Source of the DNA: JAVJSD01 sp040219575
GTDB taxonomy: Bacteria; Planctomycetota; Planctomycetia; Pirellulales; Pirellulaceae
Length of the DNA: 40,685 nucleotides
Assembly (NCBI GenBank): GCA_040219575.1
Contig: JAVJSD010000041.1
Span: 1 to 40,685 of the forward strand
Reading direction: 5' to 3'
Shown here: piece by piece, positions 1-9,110 of the stretch
Layout of the letters: each line of letters opens with the position of its first letter
Numbering within the stretch: the stretch's first letter is position 1
Position numbers and translations under genes: made by a program
The notes under the pieces: generated by a model
Database searches by the model: none
Seen by the model: the letters and a program-made list of their open reading frames with translations, nothing else
Told to the model about the DNA's origin: nothing

Positions 1-249
1 TGCCTCAAGGCCGGCGATCTGGCGGTCTTTCCCGTCCTGGCGGCTACGTTTCCCACTTGCGTGGTGGAAGGCTCTCTCGGCTTGATCCAGGACCTGCTTG
101 ATCCACAAGTAGATCAGACTCGGCTGAATTTGGTACTCGTCAGCCAGGTCGCTGACCGGCACCTTGTCGGCCAGATGCCTCCGGACGATGACTGCTTTCT
201 GGTTATCGCTAAAGTGCCTCCGCCGTCTGTTTTCCGTCAACTCGCTCAT
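1..249 (-). CDS. IS3-family transposase OrfA, partial (cut by window edge)
   Basis: The first 83 codons of a gene running off the left edge. The protein begins MSELTENRRRRHFSDNQKAV and continues with a predicted helix-turn-helix (around residues 14-55, with VSDLADEYQIQPSLIYLWIK) and then a basic stretch leading to what looks like the start of a leucine-zipper segment (QIAGLEA). This is the layout of the DNA-binding OrfA protein of IS3-family elements (HTH_Tnp_1), which works with a DDE-domain OrfB normally made by -1 frameshifting; OrfB would lie outside the window. The ATG at 247-249 is preceded by a strong Shine-Dalgarno, GGAGGT (259-264), nine bases upstream, so the start is well supported. 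The element's end is probably near 289 (see separate entry). Confidence 0.85.
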   Translation of the reverse strand, partial: MSELTENRRRRHFSDNQKAVIVRRHLADKVPVSDLADEYQIQPSLIYLWIKQVLDQAERAFHHASGKRSRQDGKDRQIAGLEA

Positions 250-289
250 GGAACTGTGACCTCCAAAGAGTATTTAACTCCCGGCGTCA
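1..289 (-). mobile_element. IS3-family insertion sequence, left part outside window
   Basis: The OrfA gene is followed on its upstream side by TGACGCCGGGAGTTAAATAC read on the minus strand from 289. IS3-family elements usually end in TGA...TCA, so the boundary is likely at about 289. The other end is not in the window, so neither the terminal inverted repeat nor a target duplication can be checked. Confidence 0.55.
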
Positions 290-335
290 CGAATTCCAGT
301 TCCAAGAGAGGCAGGACAGCCGGCGTAAACTCCCG

Positions 336-371
336 ATTGATGATTGTCGATTGGTGATTGTTGGTTGTTGA
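336..371. repeat. Low-complexity GATTG-rich tract
   Basis: A short run of imperfect pentamers (gattg, gatgattg, ggtgattg, gttggttg) fills most of the gap between the IS end and the stop codon of the FadL-like gene. No gene or clear hairpin is seen here. Confidence 0.5.
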
Positions 372-385
372 GGGCAAGAGGGCGA

Positions 386-1642
386 TCAGCGCCAGGGGCC
401 GTATTCGCAGGCGCCGCGGCCGAAGCGCCAGGTGATGCCGGCGCCGACCCAGTAGCTCTCGACCGTGGCGAAGGTCGAGGCGAACTGGTCGGTCTCCTGG
501 AACATGCCGCCGCCGAACACGTCGAGGTCCAGCCCCGGCAGCACGTCTCGCATGCCGACGCCGGCGGTGATGCGGTTCTGGCAGATGGCCGCGAACTGGC
601 CCTGCACGTAGCGCAGGCCGGGCACGCCGTCGGGGAGCGTCACGCCGCCGATGCTGCTGGTCACGGGGCCGCGCATCGGGTTCGTGTTGTAGGCGTAACC
701 CAAACGCAGCCGCATCCGCGGCGTCAGCGCGTATTGCAGGCCGGTTTGAAACACCCACTGGTCGACGTAGACGGCGCGGAAGAAGTCGGCGTCGCTGTAG
801 GCCTTGTACACCACGTCGCTGGCCAGCAGCAACCGGCCGTCGAGCAGGCTGTTGTCGGCCAGGCCGAGTCCAAAGTTTTGCGGATGGTCGAACTTCACAT
901 CGACGGCCCCTCCCGGCAGAAAGACCCCGCCGGGAAACACCGCGGCGTCTTGAAACGTGAAGTCTTTTCTGGTCTGCCAGTAAAAGCCGAGCGACGTGCG
1001 CTCGAATACAAAATAGTTGACGCCCAACGCGCTGCGGAGCGCGTAGTCGGGCACCATGCCGCCGGTGTCGGTGAAGGGGCCGTCGAGGTACGAATTGCCG
1101 ATGGTCACCGAGGCGCCCATCGACAACCGGTCGGTCAGATCGACGCCCACACCGTTGGTGATGTCCAACGCGACGTACTGCGCCGAAGTGCCGTTGGACT
1201 GCGGTACGCCGCGGAAATCGACGCCCAATCCGGCGTTGGTCAACAGCCCCATGCCGATGGTGACCGGCAGTCCCAGCGCGCTGAGGTCCTGCGTCACGCC
1301 GATGTTGGGGGTCGACGAGCCCGGCGTGCCCGATTTGGCGCGGTAGGGCGTCACGCCTACCAGCGGCAGCGGCGCGAGCTGGTTGATGTTGTACGTCGGT
1401 TCGGCCCAACCGGCGCCGAAGCCGAACTGCGTGCCGCGGAATTGCGTGAGCGTGGCCGGGTTGGCGTTCAGCGCGGACTGCAGGTCCTGCGGCCGGCTGA
1501 TGCTCACCCCCGCCATGCCGCCCGAGGCGGGCATCAGGGAGTTGTGCAGTTCGATGCCGAACGTCTGCGCCCGCGCTTGCGATGCGAAGACCGCGCCGCA
1601 GCCAACGACGGCGACGACGACAAGTACAGCAAGACGGCGCAT
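386..1642 (-). CDS. FadL/OmpP1-like outer membrane beta-barrel protein
   Basis: 418 residues. The N-terminus MRRLAVLVVVAVVGCGAVFASQARA is a classical Sec signal peptide. The mature start, about residues 28-60, has the FadL/TodX-type pattern: a Gly/Ser-rich segment (ASGGMAGVS), then LNANPATLTQFRGTQFGFGAG, where NPA is the family hallmark of the N-terminal hatch. The rest alternates short aromatic and polar beta-strands, and the last residues (WVGAGITWRFGRG) form an amphipathic strand, as in outer-membrane barrels. FadL proteins carry long-chain fatty acids and other hydrophobic compounds across the outer membrane; the actual substrate cannot be told. I chose the ATG at 1642 because it begins the signal peptide; an AAGGGG sequence lies about ten bases upstream. 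The open frame extends much further upstream, but that part overlaps the next gene and is not coding. Confidence 0.8.
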   Translation of the reverse strand: MRRLAVLVVVAVVGCGAVFASQARAQTFGIELHNSLMPASGGMAGVSISRPQDLQSALNANPATLTQFRGTQFGFGAGWAEPTYNINQLAPLPLVGVTPYRAKSGTPGSSTPNIGVTQDLSALGLPVTIGMGLLTNAGLGVDFRGVPQSNGTSAQYVALDITNGVGVDLTDRLSMGASVTIGNSYLDGPFTDTGGMVPDYALRSALGVNYFVFERTSLGFYWQTRKDFTFQDAAVFPGGVFLPGGAVDVKFDHPQNFGLGLADNSLLDGRLLLASDVVYKAYSDADFFRAVYVDQWVFQTGLQYALTPRMRLRLGYAYNTNPMRGPVTSSIGGVTLPDGVPGLRYVQGQFAAICQNRITAGVGMRDVLPGLDLDVFGGGMFQETDQFASTFATVESYWVGAGITWRFGRGACEYGPWR

Positions 1643-1947
1643 GGAACTGTCCCCTTCCGAGTCTTCGATGGAGGGCTTGAGAATCGCCGCCAAGGACCGG
1701 AGGCGCTTGAAGCGATTCTTCGACGCGTGCAACCAACATCGGCTGGCGCGAAGAACGGAATTGGCGCGATTCCTCCCCGGCGCGCGAATCTTCATTCGGA
1801 GGCCGTCGGTGGTGCGGGTTGCGCAAGACTTCGCGCGTCGTCGCGACGAGGCTCTGTCTGGAAACACCGCGACGGTGCGATTCTCGGTAGCGGAACTCGC
1901 CAGAGTTCCGAGGTAGTCGGCCGAACTCGCAAGTCTGGCGACTTCCG
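1643..1947. other. Intergenic region with nested palindromes
   Basis: About 305 bases between the metallophosphoesterase stop and the FadL-like gene, both on the minus strand. The half nearest the FadL-like gene (1643-1845) shows no gene, tRNA or strong hairpin to me and presumably carries that gene's promoter. The other half holds the palindromic element described separately. Confidence 0.6.
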
Positions 1948-1970
1948 CTACGAGTTTCCGGACAGAGCCT
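1849..1970. repeat. Nested inverted repeat, MITE-like, containing a dispersed palindromic unit
   Basis: Outer arms 1849-1865 (AGGCTCTGTCTGGAAAC) and 1954-1970 are complementary at 16 of 17 positions. Inside lies a second palindrome whose arms, about 1887-1907 and 1931-1951, pair at 19 of 21 positions. The left inner arm contains its own small hairpin, AACTC-GCCA-GAGTT. The metallophosphoesterase stop codon (1948-1950) is inside the structure, so the protein's last residues are encoded by it. No target-site duplication is visible. The inner part recurs at 12026-12090; the outer arms do not. Confidence 0.75.
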
Positions 1971-2871
1971 GGCTGCGCCAGGTGAGGGCGTCGCGCTGCT
2001 GGTTCCAGGCGTGGGTGGGATCGGTGGTGTGGGTGGTGAGGGTGATGCCGGTCGGCGAAAGACGCGCGGTGGTCCAGCCGGTGGCGGACGTTTCCGGATT
2101 GGCCACGTAGGAGGTGGCGGGCGTGTTGATGATGTGCACGCCCTCGTGCTCGGCCAGACTGCGATGATGGATGTGGCCGTGAATGTAGGCCTTCACCTGC
2201 CGCCGCGTCTTGAGCAAGTCCCACAGGGGGCGCGAGTCGATCAGGCCGCCGGGAAAGTGCAGCGGATCGCCGCCGAGGCGTGGGTTGTGGTGCGCGACGA
2301 GGATGGCCGGCTTGGCGTCGCGGGCGTCGAGGGCCTTGGTGAGCCAGGACAACTGCTCTTCGCCGAGCGTGCCCTGCGTGACCATGGTCTTGGTAAGCGA
2401 ATCGAGCAGGAAGAAATTCGCATGCCGCGTCTCGACCACCGAGATGTGCCGCGACTCGACCACTGGCGACTCGGGCCGCTCTTCTTTCAGCACTTCGTAG
2501 AAGGTCTCGCGATGGTCGTGATTGCCAAGCGTGAGATGCAGGTCGATGCCCGCGTCGCGCAGCGGCCGAATCAAACGGGCGAAGTGCCGGTAGTCGCCCG
2601 GCTGGCCGTCCTTGAGCGCGAGATCGCCGTTGACCAGCACCGCGGCGGGTGCGCGCTTCAGGGCCACGAGTTCCTCGACGACCTGCCGCAGGTGGCTGGG
2701 GATCGGCGAGTCGGCGGGGTGCTTCTCGCCGATGTGCGTGTCGTTGAGCAGGTAGACGAGGTCTTCTTCGCGCTTCTCCTCGGCCAGCGCCGGAGCGCCG
2801 CAGGCGACGATTCCCGCGCCGACGGTGACGAGGAACTGACGACGACTGGCGGCGGGCAGGTGCAGGGGCAT
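1948..2871 (-). CDS. TAT-exported calcineurin-like metallophosphoesterase
   Basis: 307 residues. The N-terminus has SRRQFLVTVGAGI (residues 9-21), a twin-arginine signal followed by a hydrophobic stretch ending near APALA. The body carries the metal-binding motifs of the calcineurin-like (Metallophos) family in order: D44-x-H46 (NDTHIG), GD83 (NGDLA), GN117-H118-D (GNHDHR), then HHNPR and the C-terminal HGHIHH. Such enzymes hydrolyse phosphate mono- or diesters with a two-metal centre; the substrate here is unknown, and an exported one suggests extracytoplasmic phosphoesters. The last nine or so residues (QALSGNS) come from the palindromic element at 1849-1970, so the original C-terminus may have been replaced. 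A 23-bp inverted repeat lies about 100 bases upstream of the start, separating it from the next gene on the same strand. Confidence 0.88.
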   Translation of the reverse strand: MPLHLPAASRRQFLVTVGAGIVACGAPALAEEKREEDLVYLLNDTHIGEKHPADSPIPSHLRQVVEELVALKRAPAAVLVNGDLALKDGQPGDYRHFARLIRPLRDAGIDLHLTLGNHDHRETFYEVLKEERPESPVVESRHISVVETRHANFFLLDSLTKTMVTQGTLGEEQLSWLTKALDARDAKPAILVAHHNPRLGGDPLHFPGGLIDSRPLWDLLKTRRQVKAYIHGHIHHRSLAEHEGVHIINTPATSYVANPETSATGWTTARLSPTGITLTTHTTDPTHAWNQQRDALTWRSQALSGNS

Positions 2872-2970
2872 GATGGTTCCTCAAGAATTGGTCGTAGGCG
2901 ACGATGTATGTGGTGCGTCGATTGCGATTCCTGCCGGAAAGTCGCTTCCGTTGTTCCGGCCGAAGACACC

Positions 2971-3024
2971 TCCTTGCTGGCGCAACGGGCTCGCCCACGA
3001 TCGAGCCCGTTGCGCCAGCAAGGA
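2971..3024 (-). terminator. Perfect 23-bp inverted repeat, probable terminator
   Basis: Arms 2971-2993 and 3002-3024 are perfectly complementary (left arm starts TCCTTGCTGGCGCAACGGGC), with an 8-base loop. It lies 10 bases past the stop codon of the twin-hydrolase gene and upstream of the phosphoesterase, both on the minus strand, so it is well placed to end transcription of the former. There is no strong U-run, so it could instead be a dispersed palindromic repeat acting as a processing or stability element. Confidence 0.65.
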
Positions 3025-3034
3025 AGTGACGGAA

Positions 3035-4702
<1,668 letters not shown>

Positions 4703-4966
4703 GAGGGCTTGTCCGAAGAGGCGGGCAGCGGGGCGGTTTTCGGTAGGGACGACACGCCCATGGTACCACGCGGCGTGAGCACTTTCCCGCGAGGTGTTCT
4801 CATGGGGGCGGGGAGGAGAAAGGGGGAGGGAACATGAGGCAACGGAGAGAACGGAGGAAGAACAAACAGGAAAACGCGCGGACCGATGCGGCTGGTGGGG
4901 CGGCACGCGGCGGCGGTCGTGTTACCATGAGGTGCGATGGTTTATCCTCCTCCGTGAGTTCTTGCG

Positions 4967-5698
4967 ATGCCCCGCTCTTCCAAGGTTCCGGCGAAGCTGA
5001 TGCTCGTCGTGCAGGTCGCCCTCGTCGTATTGGTCGCCCTGGGTGGAAATGCGCGCGCTCAGGATCCGGCGCAGGATCGCGCCGCGGACGCGAGCCTGCC
5101 CAAGGTGGTTCTGGTGGGGGACTCGATCCGGCTGAGTTACGCGGAGGCGGTGCAAAAATTGCTCGCCGGCAAGGCGACGGTCGTTGGTCCCCGCGCCAAC
5201 GGCGGCGACAGCGGCAACGTCTTGCGGAATCTCGACGCGTGGGTGATCGACGAGCGGCCGAGTGTGGTGCATTTCAATTGCGGCATTCACGACACGAAAA
5301 AGTTCAAGCAGAGCGGCCGGTTTCAGGTGTCGCCGGAGCAATACGAGGCGAACCTGCGGAAGATCGTCGAGACGATTCGCCGGGAGACCGGCGCGGTGGT
5401 GCTGTTCGCCACCAGCACGCCGATCCACGACGAGCGGGCCGCCGCCACGCGCCGCGAGCGGGATTACGAACTGCTCGACGCCAGCATCGAGCAATACAAC
5501 GCGATCGCCCGACGCGTGATGAACGAGCTCGACGTGCCGGTCGACGACTTGAACGCCGTGCTGCGCCGCGCGGCGAAGTCGGATCCCTCGGTGGAGTTGA
5601 TCGTGGCCGACGGCGTGCATCTGACCGCTGTCGGCCGCCAGTTGCTCGCCGAGACGGTGGCTGAGTTCGTCGAGCAGCGTCTGCCGAAGGCCGAGTGA
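4967..5698 (+). CDS. Secreted SGNH/GDSL-family hydrolase
   Basis: 243 residues with a Sec signal peptide or N-terminal anchor (KLMLVVQVALVVLVALGGNARAQ). Motifs of SGNH hydrolases are present in order: block I VVLVGDSIRLSY with nucleophile S53; block II at the ANGGDSGN segment (Gly); block III HFNCGIHDTK (Asn); block V VADGVHLTAVG with D215 and H218. The family hydrolyses esters (lipid, acetyl or other acyl esters), often on carbohydrates in planctomycetes. It is divergent from the twin-domain hydrolase gene at 4702, sharing a 264-base control region that contains a purine-rich tract; the two may act on related substrates, but that is inference. No strong Shine-Dalgarno is visible before the ATG. 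Confidence 0.85.
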   Translation: MPRSSKVPAKLMLVVQVALVVLVALGGNARAQDPAQDRAADASLPKVVLVGDSIRLSYAEAVQKLLAGKATVVGPRANGGDSGNVLRNLDAWVIDERPSVVHFNCGIHDTKKFKQSGRFQVSPEQYEANLRKIVETIRRETGAVVLFATSTPIHDERAAATRRERDYELLDASIEQYNAIARRVMNELDVPVDDLNAVLRRAAKSDPSVELIVADGVHLTAVGRQLLAETVAEFVEQRLPKAE

Positions 5699-5828
5699 AT
5701 CCCAACCGCCCTTGCGTCGGGCCAGCGCGCGACGGCGCATCCGCCTATCCGGCGCGGCTTTCGTGCGTGGAAGCCGACGGTGCTCTTCGCCGTCGCTTTC
5801 GCGGCGATCGGCGGTCGGGGCCGGCGCA

Positions 5829-5857
5829 TTGCGAATTGGGGAAAGCGGGGCAATAAT
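5829..5857 (+). promoter_or_regulatory. Predicted sigma-70-type promoter of guaB
   Basis: TTGCGA (5829-5834) and AATAAT (5852-5857) are separated by exactly 17 bases, 45 bases before the guaB start codon. Match to the housekeeping consensus is 4/6 and 5/6. Confidence 0.4.
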
Positions 5858-5901
5858 GCCGGATTCTCGCCTTCCGTCTGCCCTCCGCAGAGAGTTTCGC
5901 C

Positions 5902-7386
5902 ATGGACGATAAGATTGCTCGCACCGCTATTACTTTCGACGACGTGCTGCTCGAGCCACGATTCAGCGACGTCGTGCCGGCCGAAGTCGACGTCAGCACG
6001 AATCTGACCCGCCGCATCGAACTGAACACGCCGATCATCAGTTCGCCGATGGACACCGTCACCGAGAGCGAACTGGCCATCGCCCTGGCCAAAGCGGGGG
6101 GGTTGGGCGTGATTCACAAGAATATGTCGATCAAGGCCCAAACGGAGGAGGTTTACAAGGTCAAACGAAGCGCCAACGGCATCATCATCGACCCCGTCAC
6201 GCTGCCGCCCGACGCCCCCGTTTCGCGGGCCAAGGAAGTGATGGAACAGCATAACGTGTCAGGAGTTCCGATCACCGAGGCCGGCGGCCGACTGGTCGGG
6301 ATTCTGACCCGCCGCGACCTGCGGTTTCTGGAGCACGGCGACATCCCCATCGCCCAGGTGATGACCAAGGAAAGCCTCGTCACCGCCACAGGAACTGTAA
6401 CGCTTGCAGAAGCTGAGCGGATTTTAACGAACAAAAAGGTGGAGAAACTTTTGCTGGTTGACGAATCTTTTAATCTGACCGGTCTCATCACGATCAAAGA
6501 CATCGACATGATGAAACGGTTCCCCGACGCCTGCAAAGACAGTCTGGGCAGACTGCGGGCCGGAGCCGCTGTCGGTGTGCACGATTACGAGCGGGTCGAG
6601 AGTCTGATTTCCAAGGATGTGGATGTTCTGATTGTGGACAGCGCCCATGGGCATACGGCGAACGTGATCGAGACGGTCAAGCAAATCAAGCGACGCTGGG
6701 ATATTGATGTGGTTGCGGGAAACGTGGCAACTTACGAAGGCAGCAAAGCGCTGGTCGACGCTGGCGCCGACGCCGTGAAGGTCGGCATCGGTCCGGGCTC
6801 GATTTGCACCACGCGCGTTGTCTCGGGGGTGGGTGTGCCGCAGATCACCGCGGTGTATGAGGCGGCGCGAGCGGCCTCCGAGGGCGGAGTGCCGGTGATC
6901 GCCGACGGCGGCATTCGGTATTCGGGAGACATTACCAAGGCGATCGCGGCCGGCGCCCATGCGGTGATGATCGGCGGCCTGTTCGCCGGTCTGGCGGAGA
7001 GCCCCGGTTCGACCATTCTGTACCAGGGACGCACCTTCAAGGTGTACCGCGGTATGGGGTCGCTGGGCGCGATGGTCAAGGGATCGAGTGAGCGGTATCG
7101 GCAGTCGGGCGGCGAGGCAGGCGGCACGGGCAAGCTCGTGCCGGAGGGGGTCGAAGGACGCGTCCCCTTCAAGGGCGCCCTTAGTGATTTTGTATATCAG
7201 CTCGTTGGCGGCTTGCGGGCCGGCATGGGGTACTGCGGTGCCCATACGATTGCCGAACTGCGGCGCGACGCGCGATTTATCCAGGTTTCAGCGGCGAGCG
7301 TTCGGGAGAGCCATCCACATGACATCGCCATTACGCAGGAAGCACCCAATTACAGCCCCGAGTATCCCACCGAAGAAGGTGGATGA
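5902..7386 (+). CDS. guaB: Inosine-5'-monophosphate dehydrogenase
   Basis: 494 residues, the normal length for bacterial IMPDH. It oxidises IMP to XMP with NAD+, the rate-limiting step toward GMP, in the cytoplasm as a tetramer. The N-terminus (TFDDVLLEPRFSDVVP) and NTPIISSPMDTVTE are family signatures. Two CBS domains lie at about residues 95-205. The catalytic loop GIGPGSICTTR holds the thioimidate-forming Cys302. The mobile flap follows, with GRTFKVYRGMGSLGAM and later the YRQSGGEAGG-type segment. The C-terminal PEGVEGRVPFKG and GLRAGMGYCGA motifs are intact. A promoter is predicted just upstream. A stretch around 6388-6500, at the end of CBS2, uses noticeably more A/T-ending codons than the rest of the gene. 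Confidence 0.97.
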   Translation: MDDKIARTAITFDDVLLEPRFSDVVPAEVDVSTNLTRRIELNTPIISSPMDTVTESELAIALAKAGGLGVIHKNMSIKAQTEEVYKVKRSANGIIIDPVTLPPDAPVSRAKEVMEQHNVSGVPITEAGGRLVGILTRRDLRFLEHGDIPIAQVMTKESLVTATGTVTLAEAERILTNKKVEKLLLVDESFNLTGLITIKDIDMMKRFPDACKDSLGRLRAGAAVGVHDYERVESLISKDVDVLIVDSAHGHTANVIETVKQIKRRWDIDVVAGNVATYEGSKALVDAGADAVKVGIGPGSICTTRVVSGVGVPQITAVYEAARAASEGGVPVIADGGIRYSGDITKAIAAGAHAVMIGGLFAGLAESPGSTILYQGRTFKVYRGMGSLGAMVKGSSERYRQSGGEAGGTGKLVPEGVEGRVPFKGALSDFVYQLVGGLRAGMGYCGAHTIAELRRDARFIQVSAASVRESHPHDIAITQEAPNYSPEYPTEEGG

Positions 7387-7417
7387 AGCAACACGACGTT
7401 GCTTCGGGCCCCTGGCG

Positions 7418-8770
7418 ATGCTCCGACGACTGTCGGGATTCGGCTATGCGGCGGCGGCCGGCGCTCTGTTGATCGGGGCCGTCGAGGTTGCCGCGCTGGG
7501 CGGCGATGGCGGCGTCCAGGTCAACTGGAAGTCGCGCGGCCCGTCGTCGCCCGCGACTGCTTCGCGCGACACGCAGGCCGCGCAGCCCGCATTCACTTCA
7601 CGCCGCGAGGAATCTAGCTCGTCGGACGGTTTGAATTGGCGGTCGCATTGGCCGAAATCGTCGAAGCCCGCGCCCGTGGTGAGCGCTTCGGAGTTGCGGC
7701 TCCAAAGTGCATCGGGCGCCGCGGCGGGTGCGGCGCAAGGCGCTTCGCAAGTGACGTCGGCGTTTGCCGAGACTCCGGTGGGTGAGAAGAATTCGGGACA
7801 GGTCCGCAAGGCGGCGCAACTCCAACCGCTCGATCCGTTGTACGATCCGTTCGGCGATCGCGTGGCGCGACAAAGCGAAGGTCCGCCGCCGGTGCAACTC
7901 GATCCGGCCCTGCCCATGCCGACGCCCGGGGCCGATTCGCCCGATGCGCCGGCGCCTGCCGGCGAGCCGTCGCTCGATCCGATGCCGATGCGGCCGAGTC
8001 CCATGAACGGCCTCGATCCGCGGGCGCGCCCGATGGTCCCTGAGGCGATGGGCCGCACGCCGCAACTTCCGCGGCCGTTCGAGAAAACGTACTGCGAGGA
8101 TCCGGGCAACTGCTACGTGGACATGAAAACGCTGCGGCAGTTGGGCAAAGGATTCCTCGACATTACGCCCGACCTGGAGCCGAACGTGGCCGATCCCGAC
8201 GGGGTGCGCCGCATGGACTACATGGGCGGCACCGAGATCCGCACGTGGGCCGATCGCGACAACCAAGCGGTGGCGCAAGGAAGATTGGTCGACTTCAAGG
8301 ACGGCCGCGTGGTCATCGAGTCAACCGACGGTGAGATCGTGCGGATTCCCTTCGAGAATCTGAGCAGCAACGACTTGTGCTACTTCACCGCCTGGTGGCG
8401 GCTGCCGCAGGAATGCACGCTGGGCGACGAGATGTTCCCCGGCCGCGATTGGGTGGCGATGACCTGGACCTGGAAGGCCTCGGGCCTGTGCCACAAGCCG
8501 CTGTACTTCGAGGATCATCGGCTGGAACGCTACGGCCACACCACGGGACCGCTTGTGCAGCCGGTGTTGTCGGGCGCCCACTTCTTCCTGAACATCGCGG
8601 TCTTGCCGTACAAGATGGGCATCAATCCGCCCAACGAGTGCCAATACGCCCTGGGTTACTATCGACCGGGTAGCTGCGCTCCGTGGCTGCTCGAGCCGAT
8701 TCCGCTCAGCCTGCGAGGAGCCCTCTACCAGACGGGCGCCGTGGCTGTCGGCGTCACCGCCATCCCCTAG
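7418..8770 (+). CDS. Secreted/anchored SHD1-domain protein of unknown function
   Basis: 450 residues from the chosen ATG at 7418, which gives a signal sequence (MLRRLSGFGYAAAAGALLIGAVEVAA). An ATG at 7319, inside the end of guaB, is also in frame and would add 33 residues; I prefer the later one because of the signal. Residues about 30-215 are low-complexity and rich in Ser, Ala and Pro, as in exported linkers. Residues about 272-320 (TWADRDNQAVAQGRLVDFKDGRVV followed by IPFENLSSNDLCYF) match the SLA1-homology (SHD1) pattern common in planctomycete exported proteins, with an unknown ligand. The C-terminal 130 residues are aromatic- and Cys-containing (CTLGDEMFPGRDW, NPPNECQYALGYYRPGSC) and resemble a planctomycete-restricted family. 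No enzymatic motif is seen. A strong terminator follows at 8804. Confidence 0.8.
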   Translation: MLRRLSGFGYAAAAGALLIGAVEVAALGGDGGVQVNWKSRGPSSPATASRDTQAAQPAFTSRREESSSSDGLNWRSHWPKSSKPAPVVSASELRLQSASGAAAGAAQGASQVTSAFAETPVGEKNSGQVRKAAQLQPLDPLYDPFGDRVARQSEGPPPVQLDPALPMPTPGADSPDAPAPAGEPSLDPMPMRPSPMNGLDPRARPMVPEAMGRTPQLPRPFEKTYCEDPGNCYVDMKTLRQLGKGFLDITPDLEPNVADPDGVRRMDYMGGTEIRTWADRDNQAVAQGRLVDFKDGRVVIESTDGEIVRIPFENLSSNDLCYFTAWWRLPQECTLGDEMFPGRDWVAMTWTWKASGLCHKPLYFEDHRLERYGHTTGPLVQPVLSGAHFFLNIAVLPYKMGINPPNECQYALGYYRPGSCAPWLLEPIPLSLRGALYQTGAVAVGVTAIP

Positions 8771-8803
8771 CACACTTTGATCTTTCGGGAGCGATTGGCC
8801 TGT

Positions 8804-8836
8804 CGAGCGGCGGGATGATATTCATCCCGCCGCTCG
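8804..8836 (+). terminator. Rho-independent-like terminator after the SHD1 gene
   Basis: A 15-bp perfect stem (8804-8818 with 8822-8836; CGAGCGGCGGGATGA) with a 3-base loop, 34 bases after the stop codon. The following bases (catttctt) are only moderately T-rich. Confidence 0.7.
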
Positions 8837-8851
8837 CATTTCTTGGTGGGT

Positions 8852-9101
8852 GGTGAGTCGTGAGTAGTGAGTGGTGGTTTGAAAATGCGAATTCGCCTCA
8901 TGGCGTCGACGCGGCATCGGCCGTAAACTCGAAGTGGGAAGTCTGAGGTGAGTAGGGAGGAACTGCCGCGAAGCGCGCAAGCAACAAGGAAGTCTCCGAA
9001 GCACCTACTCACTTACGCACTTACTCACTGACTCACCAGGCGACGACAAGTCGTCGGCTTGGAGCGGTGACGCGGTTTCCACTCACCACTCACCACTCAC
9101 C
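8852..9101. repeat. GTGAG-type simple repeats forming a long-range inverted repeat
   Basis: Block 8852-8874 (GGTGAGTCGTGAGTAGTGAG plus TGG) and block 9079-9101 are complementary at 21 of 23 positions, about 200 bases apart. Two inner blocks (8946-8954 and 9004-9037, also GTGAG/CTCAC-based) repeat the pattern with the same inverted symmetry. The right arm ends nine bases before the beta-RFAP synthase start codon and occupies the Shine-Dalgarno position. The region between (8875-9078) shows no gene. Confidence 0.65.
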
Positions 9102-9110
9102 TCCAACCAA

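Noticed and set aside
344..2110. Long open frames on the strand opposite to the FadL-like and phosphoesterase genes
   Set aside because: They follow from high GC at third positions; the encoded proteins are Arg/Ala/His-rich, lack domains, and overlap well-supported genes.
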